Source: Litorilituus lipolyticus | GTDB taxonomy: Bacteria > Pseudomonadota > Gammaproteobacteria > Enterobacterales > Alteromonadaceae | NCBI RefSeq assembly: GCF_006439335.1 | Contig: NZ_SAWY01000041.1 | Coordinates: 62,001 to 126,000, forward strand | Direction of reading: 5' to 3' | DNA length: 64,000 bases | Shown here: positions 1 to 6,466 of the stretch, in pieces | Layout: every line of letters starts with the position of its first letter | How positions within the stretch are numbered: the first letter of the stretch is position 1 | Position numbers and translations under genes: made by a program | The notes under the pieces: model-generated | What the model saw: the letters and a program-made list of their open reading frames with translations, nothing else | Told to the model about the DNA's origin: nothing | Database searches by the model: none

Positions 1-605
1 ATATGCTTGCAACCTTGATTAAAGAAAAGAGAATTCCTAAATTACCTATTTATCTTGATAGCCCTATGGCGATCAACGTATTCGATATTTATTGTCAACA
101 TTTTGATTTGAATTGTCTTAGCAAAGACCAATGCCGTGATATGTGCAATGTTGCAACGTTTACCAGAACAGTAGATGAATCTAAAGCACTAGCTGAGTTG
201 AAAATGCCTCATATTATTATAGCTGGCAGTGGCATGGCTACGGGCGGGCGAATTTTACATCATATGAAACGTTTGTTAGGCGATTATCGTACAACTATAT
301 TATTCACAGGGTACCTTTCTGGGGGAACGAGAGGGGCAAAAATGTTAGCAGGAAAGGATGCAGTAAAAATACATGGAAAGTGGTTAACTGTTAAGGCAGA
401 GGTTGAAGTATTGCATGGTTTATCTGGTCATGGAGACTATGAAGAAATTACCCAGTGGTTACAGTTATCACAATTACATCGAAAAACTAAAATTCGTTTA
501 GTGCATGGTGAACCAGAGGCCAGTGAAGCGATGAGAGATCACTTAATGCAAAACACTCAGTTTGATGTTGAAGTCGCTTGTTATCACGAAATATTGAGGT
601 TATAG
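1..605 (+). CDS. Beta-CASP metallo-beta-lactamase-fold RNase (C-terminal part)
   Basis: About 200 residues of the C-terminal half of an MBL-fold RNA exonuclease/hydrolase of the CPSF/Ysh1-like beta-CASP type. Visible signatures are LPIYLDSPMA at the start of the beta-CASP domain, AGSGMATGGRILHHMK in its middle, and an RMMBL-like end with HGLSGHGD and LVHGEPEA. The N-terminal MBL domain with the HxHxDH zinc motif is missing because the gene enters from outside the window. The ATG at position 3 is therefore probably internal. Family members cut or trim RNA; the actual substrate here is unknown. It is the first of several stress-type genes in the region. Confidence 0.85.
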   Translation, partial: MLATLIKEKRIPKLPIYLDSPMAINVFDIYCQHFDLNCLSKDQCRDMCNVATFTRTVDESKALAELKMPHIIIAGSGMATGGRILHHMKRLLGDYRTTILFTGYLSGGTRGAKMLAGKDAVKIHGKWLTVKAEVEVLHGLSGHGDYEEITQWLQLSQLHRKTKIRLVHGEPEASEAMRDHLMQNTQFDVEVACYHEILRL

Positions 606-1023
606 CTTATGACTTATTGCATTAAGTTCCTCAGTTCCAATTTGAATTGTCATTTGCTGATCCTAAAAAATGCGTAAAAATTAATATAATCAAGCTGTAA
701 AGTAGGAAATGTACATTCTACTTGAGGACCAAAGTTCTGTATCGTGCATCCGCAATTTTGCGAAAGGTGAGGCTCATCTGCTTTTCAATTTCAACGAAAT
801 TAAAAGGACACCCACTCTTGAATTCAAAAACATAATGCAGATATTCAAGATGGCTGGTGGACACATACTAAAGAAAGCTACTACAGATTTGTTGATCAGA
901 ATGTTAAAGATAATTCAGAGCATATACCGTAGAGTTGTCATAAAACTTCTCTGGGTATCTGCCGAAAAATAAGTAAGTTCAATGAGAACATACTTAGTAA
1001 ATAAGTTAGCTGAGGAGAAAGTG
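606..1023. other. Non-coding stretch between MBL gene and DUF5676 gene
   Basis: No convincing gene is seen. An 87-codon plus-strand frame at 709-972 lacks a recognisable domain or a good ribosome binding site. A second frame over about 830-930 reads protein-like (DGWWTHTKESYYRFVDQ) but is bounded by in-frame stops, so this could be a decayed gene. Confidence 0.4.
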
Positions 1024-1265
1024 ATGAAACTTAATGAAAACGCATTTGCATTGGCTTGCGCCGCTGCTTTTGGCATTGTTTGGGTTGCTTGTTCAATATT
1101 GGTTATGGTGATGCCAGATATGATGTCCAGTATGACAGGTCACATGTTACATACTAATTTGAAAGGTATGGGCTAGCATATTCCTTTACTGGGGGTATTC
1201 TATGGGTATTATTAATGGGGCTTAGTGGTTGGTTGATCGCAAAAATTTATAATTCTCAAATTTGA
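1024..1265 (+). pseudogene. DUF5676-family small membrane protein, frameshifted
   Basis: The start at 1024 is supported by a GAGGAG ribosome binding site 7 bases upstream. The first frame gives MKLNENAFALACAAAFGIVW and one hydrophobic helix, then stops at a TAG at 1174-1176 after GMG. Reading from base 1173 in the -1 frame continues with LAYSFTGGILWVLLMGLSGW and ends at a TGA at 1263-1265. This restores a two-helix protein of about 80 residues, the usual layout of DUF5676 proteins. A single missing base therefore splits the gene. It may be a real pseudogene, a sequencing error, or less likely programmed -1 frameshifting. Function of the family is unknown; some members lie near metal-handling genes. 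Confidence 0.65.
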
Positions 1266-1399
1266 GGTATTACAAGTGATGGCTCTATATAACTTATTAT
1301 GCCAAAGGATTTTTCTTACACCGGATCGGCTTTTGTAAAATTTTAAGTTAGCAGGTTGTGACTTCTCATACAGCATTGTCTTAGCGAATGTAATTAGAT

Positions 1400-1475
1400 G
1401 TGAGCTAACTTATGTGTTGACTCACAAATTTTAGTAGCTGCTTGCATTAGTGAGCAGCTTGCTAAAACTCTCCTA
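1400..1475 (+). repeat. Hairpin repeat unit, copy 1
   Basis: Starts GTGAGCTAACTTATG. The hairpin occupies 1429-1467: TTTTAG-TA-GCTGCT on the left arm and AGCAGC-TT-GCTAAAA on the right. The unit is about 75 bases long and recurs 137-138 bases downstream with the stem preserved. Confidence 0.65.
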
Positions 1476-1536
1476 CGAAAATCTCAAAATCAAAATGTTA
1501 AATATTTTATTTAAAAACAATATGTTAACTTTGGTT

Positions 1537-1612
1537 GTGAAGTTAACTTATCGGTCATCTCACCAATTTTAGTAACCGCTTGAATTTGCAAACGGCTTGC
1601 TAAAATCCTTTC
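1537..1612 (+). repeat. Hairpin repeat unit, copy 2
   Basis: Starts GTGAAGTTAACTTAT. The hairpin occupies 1567-1605: TTTTAGTAACCG on the left arm and CGG-CTTG-CTAAAA on the right. The inner stem bases differ from copy 1 on both arms (GC-rich GCTGCT/AGCAGC versus CCG/CGG), so pairing is kept while sequence changes. Confidence 0.65.
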
Positions 1613-1636
1613 ATATCAGATCGTTACAATAAAAAA

Positions 1637-1660
1637 TGGTACACGGTTTGGTATACGGCC
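1637..1660 (+). repeat. 12-base tandem pair (TGGTACACGGTT / TGGTATACGGCC)
   Basis: Two adjacent 12-base units differ at three positions. A second such pair lies 191 bases downstream. No gene overlaps it. Confidence 0.55.
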
Positions 1661-1827
1661 TAGAATTTCGCAAACTGAAATTCAATCATCATTTTTAGCT
1701 CAAACGCATCACTACAACACATCGAAACTTCTCTACGGAATAGATTTAGGCTAAGCTTTTTGCCTGATAAACTTTTCTCAATGATTTCAAATTAAAGATA
1801 TCAGCACCGTCAGAATTTTATAAATTG

Positions 1828-1851
1828 TGGTACACACTTTGGTACACGGTT
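1828..1851 (+). repeat. 12-base tandem pair (TGGTACACACTT / TGGTACACGGTT)
   Basis: Second occurrence of the TGGTACAC tandem pair. Its second unit is identical to the first unit at 1637-1648. Confidence 0.55.
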
Positions 1852-1993
1852 GTTAAATATTGGCCAGCTTGAGTGAGCAAAGTGCAGGCAGTTTCCGGCT
1901 TTAAGTATTTATACCTTAGGAAGCGTTATCGAGAGGCTAAACTTGCGACGAAGGGCTAAACAGTAAGTTTGCCTTTAACCGCATCCTATCGTG

Positions 1994-2323
1994 TTAATCA
2001 AGGTCACCACTAGGAATAAATCGCCTTAGCTGGCGTTGATACAATCGGTTTTCTTTCTGTAGGGCTTCCTTCTGTTGCATTAATTTAATCACCATGGCAA
2101 TAGCCACCCAATCAATTTCCAGATCTTGGCGCAGGCGTAATGCTTTTTTAACCCAATGAATAGCTCCAGTATCAAATAACCATTGCTCATAGCGAATTTG
2201 ATCTGAAGGTTTGTTGATAGGCATGACAATGCCATACTCAACGATTTCGATGATTAACTCACCTTCGATACCTTCAACCTGACACAGCTCGTCAAATGAA
2301 ATACTGAACAAAGTTTCACTCAT
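1994..2323 (-). CDS. cbpM: Chaperone modulator CbpM
   Basis: A 109-residue MerR-like modulator that binds the J-domain of CbpA and inhibits its co-chaperone activity. The sequence has the family's layout: an N-terminal recognition helix region (SFDELCQVEGIEGELIIEIVEYGIV), an aromatic middle (YEQWLFDTGAIHWVKKALRL) and a C-terminal coiled helix (MQQKEALQKENRLYQRQLRRF). The ATG at 2323 is chosen because it lies just past the cbpA stop and follows a GGAG site; a GTG five codons earlier would overlap cbpA. It directly follows cbpA on the same strand, as in other bacteria. Confidence 0.9.
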   Translation of the reverse strand: MSETLFSISFDELCQVEGIEGELIIEIVEYGIVMPINKPSDQIRYEQWLFDTGAIHWVKKALRLRQDLEIDWVAIAMVIKLMQQKEALQKENRLYQRQLRRFIPSGDLD

Positions 2324-2325
2324 GA

Positions 2326-3279
2326 TTACGTACTCCACTCTAGCCTTGGATCAAAATCTTCACTGTTTGCCAGCTCTTGCCATAACTGTTTACCTTTCTC
2401 ACTGGTTTTTTCGGGCATTGTAACTTTGACAACGGCAAACATATCACCAATAAGTGTCTTGGTTTTCAATCCTTTACCTTTCACACGTAGCTTATCACCT
2501 GACTGACTATCCGGCGGTATGGTTAGATGAATTTTGCCATCTAAGGTGGGAACGCTTATTTTGGTACCCAGGGCTGCTTCCCAAGGAGAAAGCGGGATAG
2601 TGATTATGATATTATGCCCCTGCACATCGAATAGCGGATGTGGAACTACACGAATGTGTAAATACAAGTCACCAGCAGTGCCGCCTTGATGACCTGGCTT
2701 TCCTTGTCCCTTAAGGCGAATTCTTTCACCATCCATCACACCTTGGGGGATTTTCACCTTCAAGTGCTTTTTCGATGGCGCCGTTTGCGCATAGTCATCC
2801 GCTGGCATAACAAATTCTACCGTTTTTTGGCTTTCTTTTAACGTTTCTTCCAAAAATATAGGCAACTCAATCTCGATATCCTGCCCTCTAGCACTGCGCT
2901 GTGCTTGATCAAAACCCTGTGCATGATGCGATTGCCCCCGCCCACCAAAAATAGAGTTAAAAAAATCAGAAAAATCACCGTGGAATTGTGAACCCCCTTG
3001 TTGCCCTGTATTTGGTGGCGCTTTCCACCCAGGCGGAGGCTGAAAATCGTGTCGAGACTGTGAGCCGTATTGACGCAGCTCGTCAAATTCAGCTCTTAGC
3101 TGTTCATTTTTAAGCACGTGATACGCTTCGGCAACTTCTTTAAATTTTGCTTCAGCACCCTCATCCGGATTCATATCTGGATGATATTTGTGAGCGAGCT
3201 TGCGATAAGCGGTTTTAATCGTCTTCGCATTTGCATCCGGCTCGACACAAAGTATTTTGTAATAATCTTTAAATTCCAT
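2326..3279 (-). CDS. cbpA: DnaJ-class co-chaperone CbpA (curved DNA-binding protein)
   Basis: A 317-residue type II Hsp40. Residues 1-70 form the J-domain with the DnaK-contacting HPD motif (HKYHPDMNP). A Gly/Phe/Gln-rich linker follows (residues about 80-130, FSDFFNSIFGGRG). Two beta-barrel substrate-binding domains complete the protein (about 135-305), without the zinc-finger region of DnaJ. It should deliver substrates to DnaK and may bind DNA under stress. Paired with cbpM two bases downstream. The stretch is less AT-rich by eye than most neighbours, consistent with but not proof of transfer. Confidence 0.93.
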   Translation of the reverse strand: MEFKDYYKILCVEPDANAKTIKTAYRKLAHKYHPDMNPDEGAEAKFKEVAEAYHVLKNEQLRAEFDELRQYGSQSRHDFQPPPGWKAPPNTGQQGGSQFHGDFSDFFNSIFGGRGQSHHAQGFDQAQRSARGQDIEIELPIFLEETLKESQKTVEFVMPADDYAQTAPSKKHLKVKIPQGVMDGERIRLKGQGKPGHQGGTAGDLYLHIRVVPHPLFDVQGHNIIITIPLSPWEAALGTKISVPTLDGKIHLTIPPDSQSGDKLRVKGKGLKTKTLIGDMFAVVKVTMPEKTSEKGKQLWQELANSEDFDPRLEWST

Positions 3280-3348
3280 AAACTCCCTCTCAGCTGTGAA
3301 AGTACAAAATTAACTTATTACAAAGCTCCATCAAACGTTTGTCCGTTT

Positions 3349-4713
3349 TTAATCTGCGCTTTTATCTGATAGGTTTGCATTCAATTGTTTCTGCAATAGA
3401 GATTCAAATTTCTCCTGATCATACAATCCCAAGGATTCCGCCGCTATCGTTAAAGAAACGTTCTGTTGATCCGCTTTATACGCTATCTGTGCTGCCACGT
3501 CATACCCAAGTATAGGCGCTAAAAGAGTAATGACCGACAAGTTGTTGCGCATATTTTAGTCAATTTGTGCATGATTATGTTTCAAACCTCGTATGCAGTT
3601 TACGGTAAACGAAGACATCGCATCGGACAGCAATTCGATACTCTCTAAAATGTTATGAATAATCACTGGCCGACAAGTGTTTAGTTGCAGCTGCCCATTC
3701 GAGGCAGCGAGAGATACTGTCAGGTCATTGCCAAAAACCTGTAGACACACCATGCTCAATGCCTCGCATTGTGTCGGGTTTACCTTGCCCGGCATAATAG
3801 AGCTTCCAGGTTTGTTGACGGGCAAATGCCATTCATTCAAGCCGCAGCGCGGGCCACTTTCTAGTAGCCGAAAATCATTGGCAAGTTTAAACAAGGCCGT
3901 AGCGAGTTATTTAAGCGAACCGCTAAACCGCATCAATGCATCTTCACCAGAAACTGCCGCATAGAGTTTTTCATGCTGAACAAATGGCAACTGGTACTGC
4001 TCTGCCAGCAGCGCAATCGCCTGCTGACCGAATTACTTTGGTGCGTTAGCACCTGAACCTATCGCCGTGCCACCAAGAGCTAACTGATGAACCGGGATCA
4101 GACTCTCTTCTATAGCTTTTTTAGCCGCTGTTAGCTGTTGCTCGTGAGCTGACAAAATTGCACTGACTTTAATTGGTAACGCATTCATTAAGTGAGTGCG
4201 AGCAACAGTGAACAATTCATCGAATTCTGATTGCTTCTGGGATAACGCTCTTTCCATCTGCTCGATTGATGGCAGCAATATGTCCAATGTCTGCTGAGCG
4301 ACAACGATATGCATGGCAGTGGGAAAGACATCATTAGATGACTGCGACATGTTGATGTGATCGTTGGGGTGCAAGCAGGCATTATCTTTCGCAGAATCTC
4401 CTTGGGCATTCTGAAGAAAATACGTATTTTCCAGCGACGTGATAACCTCGTTGACGTTCATATTAGTTTGAGTCCCTGATCCTGTTTGCCAAATTCTTAA
4501 TGGAAATTGATCGGTATGCTTGCCATCAAGCAATTCATTGCAGGCGAAAATAATCGCTTTGTGCTGCTCGTCACTTATCAGGTTTAACCCATAATTGACT
4601 TGCGCGCAGGCGCGCTTTATACAAACCAAAGAATCAATAAAGCTCTGCTCAAAAATGTGCTTTCCGATCGCAAAATAGTTTAATGAAGGCTCGGTTTGTT
4701 TGCCCCAAAGCAT
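3349..4713 (-). pseudogene. fumC: Class II fumarase FumC, fused in frame behind NhaA and cut by three TAA codons
   Basis: The frame matches class II fumarase from the MLWGKQT segment (about residue 20 of a usual FumC) to the C-terminus. In order it shows IWQTGSGTQTNMN, HPNDHINMSQSSNDVFPTAM, the catalytic-His segment ARTHL and the SS-loop signature [11 protein letters not shown], then the GYDVAAQIA C-terminal domain. Three in-frame TAA codons interrupt it, at 4033-4035, 3907-3909 and 3556-3558, before the natural TAA at 3349-3351. No indel is seen. By family comparison the second and third stops sit where Gln or Glu would be expected. There is no separate start; the N-terminal segment (LENEKSVSSPAENKP) is joined to NhaA. 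Most simply this is a recent nonsense pseudogene. Confidence 0.85.
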
Positions 4714-6111
4714 AGGTTTATTTTCAGCTGGGCTGGATACGCTTTTCTCGTTTTCTAAGGTATTTCCTGGGGTATGATTTTTCGATGATTTAGTCAGATA
4801 CAGTAATAACAGTAACCCTAGAAAGGCAGACAAAATTGATGCACAAAGGATACCGAATTTCACTCCATTAATTTGCTCTGAGTTATAAGCTAGGTTAGCA
4901 ATAAATAAGGCCATAGTGAAACCAATACCCGCCAACAGTCCCCCTGCTAGAATCATTAGCCAACTAAGATTAGAAGGCAACACGGCGAATCGCAGTTGAA
5001 CCGAAGCCCAACTGAACAAGAAGACACCTAACGGTTTGCCTATCACGAAACCAAGAAATACCGCCATCGCTAGTGGAGAAGCCACATTTATTCCCGTGAA
5101 TGCTATCCCAGCATTAGCAAGAGCAAATAAGGGCATCACTACAAACCCCACCCAAGGGTGAAGCATCATCTCCAATCGTTCTACCGGTGAAAGGGCTTCA
5201 CGTGCAGCCGCTTCAGCCGTTTTCAATGCCTTACGATCAGGCGTATCACCACTCCAATGATTACCCGGAGGATAAGCCACTACGCATTCCATAATAGTGT
5301 GTAGACGATCATCAGTTATCCATTTTGTCGTTGGGGTCATTAGCCCCAGAATGACACCAGTCACTGTCGGGTGGATACCCGATACATCAACTGCCAACCA
5401 GATCAGAATCCCCACCATAAAGAACAAGGCTATACTACGGATGCCGATAAATGCCATGACTTTAATAACGATGAATCCGAGTAACGCGAATGCAATAGCT
5501 AGCCAATTAATGTCACTACCATAACCCACGGCGACGACGATAATGGCACCGATGTCATCAACTACGGCTAGTGATAACATGAATATTTTCAAGTTCTTAG
5601 GAATTCTCGCGCCTAACAGTGCTAAACAGCCAACCACAAACGCTGTGTCTGTCGCCATAACAGTTCCCCAACCATGTTGACCTAGCTCACCATACTGAAA
5701 AAAGAGATAAATTAGAGCGGGCACTAGCATTCCGCCTACAGCGGCGGAAATAGATAACATAGCAAGGCGTGGATTACGCAATTCTCCAAGCACTAGCTCT
5801 CGCTTGAGTTCTAGCGCAATTAAAAAGAAAAACAGCGTCATTACAGCATCATTTATCCATCCATGTAACGAACGCTCAAATACAAAAGTACCAATGCTTA
5901 TTCCGAGCGATACATGCCACAAGTCATTAAACGACTGACTTAACGGGGAGTTTGCCAACGATAATGCCAGCAAGGTGGATAACAGCAAAACAACACCTGC
6001 AGCCGCTTCAACTTTAACAAATCGTGTGAGGGGTTGAACGACCCAATCGATATGCTCTTTAGGTAATTGCGTTGGATGCCCCCGCTTATCACTCATCGAT
6101 TCATGGTTCAT
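4033..6111 (-). CDS. nhaA: Na+/H+ antiporter NhaA with fumarase N-half fused at the C-terminus
   Basis: A 692-residue frame. Residues about 25-440 are a complete NhaA: multiple membrane helices, ATDTAFVVG (the Asp133 region of E. coli NhaA) and SLAVVDDIGAIIVVAVGYG (the paired ion-binding aspartates). A cytosolic loop insert contains WSGDTPDRKALK, as in longer NhaA variants. The last helix ends LLLLYLTKSSK. After a hydrophilic linker (about 441-466), residues 467-692 are the first half of class II fumarase, ending at the TAA at 4033. NhaA exports Na+ in exchange for H+ at alkaline pH. The fumarase tail is not part of any NhaA I know. The antiporter part looks intact. Confidence 0.88.
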   Translation of the reverse strand: MNHESMSDKRGHPTQLPKEHIDWVVQPLTRFVKVEAAAGVVLLLSTLLALSLANSPLSQSFNDLWHVSLGISIGTFVFERSLHGWINDAVMTLFFFLIALELKRELVLGELRNPRLAMLSISAAVGGMLVPALIYLFFQYGELGQHGWGTVMATDTAFVVGCLALLGARIPKNLKIFMLSLAVVDDIGAIIVVAVGYGSDINWLAIAFALLGFIVIKVMAFIGIRSIALFFMVGILIWLAVDVSGIHPTVTGVILGLMTPTTKWITDDRLHTIMECVVAYPPGNHWSGDTPDRKALKTAEAAAREALSPVERLEMMLHPWVGFVVMPLFALANAGIAFTGINVASPLAMAVFLGFVIGKPLGVFLFSWASVQLRFAVLPSNLSWLMILAGGLLAGIGFTMALFIANLAYNSEQINGVKFGILCASILSAFLGLLLLLYLTKSSKNHTPGNTLENEKSVSSPAENKPMLWGKQTEPSLNYFAIGKHIFEQSFIDSLVCIKRACAQVNYGLNLISDEQHKAIIFACNELLDGKHTDQFPLRIWQTGSGTQTNMNVNEVITSLENTYFLQNAQGDSAKDNACLHPNDHINMSQSSNDVFPTAMHIVVAQQTLDILLPSIEQMERALSQKQSEFDELFTVARTHLMNALPIKVSAILSAHEQQLTAAKKAIEESLIPVHQLALGGTAIGSGANAPK

Positions 6112-6466
6112 ATTTTACGCCTTGAGGTAATAGTGTTCTTTCCTCGCCACTCAATGCAAAATTGGCATATGGACTAGATTGGGCAACCCTTGCATAATTG
6201 ACGGCACATTTAAGTTTTCCACATTAATAATGTTTATCTGCTCAAAAGTAATGCCATATTTTTCATCTTAAATATTTCATCATCACAGAACCCGTTTGCT
6301 TGAATTCCATTAGAAGCTTGAATAAACCATTAGTCGTCGACAAAACCAAAGTTGTGTGCATTAAACTCATTTCCCAATGCAGCTATTTCTTTATTATTAC
6401 TCGTTTGAGTAACTAACTCTGTTTAGCAAATGCTCAAGGGAGCGGCTCGACAGGAGATGTATTTAT
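6112..6466. other. Intergenic stretch upstream of nhaA
   Basis: Holds the nhaA upstream region. On the minus strand a frame at 6234-6422 reads protein-like (NKEIAALGNEFNAHNFGF and, after one TAA at 6330-6332, WFIQASNGIQANGF) but has no start codon with a ribosome binding site and no recognisable family. It may be a remnant of a decayed gene. No terminator hairpin was recognised. Confidence 0.4.

Larger units (their letters stand above)
1266..1993. other. Long non-coding stretch with hairpin repeats and short tandem motifs
   Basis: No coding frame of note. The stretch carries two diverged copies of a hairpin-forming unit (1400-1475 and 1537-1612) and two tandem pairs of a 12-base TGGTACAC motif (1637-1660 and 1828-1851), listed separately. 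It lies between the DUF5676 remnant and the cbpM stop. Confidence 0.6.

Noticed and set aside
709-972. 87-codon plus-strand frame
   Set aside because: No recognisable family or ribosome binding site; another frame over the same bases looks more protein-like, so this frame is probably chance.
3349-4713. TAA read as an amino acid genome-wide
   Set aside because: Most other genes in the window end at TAA at the expected family length, so a reassigned code is not supported; the interruption is local.
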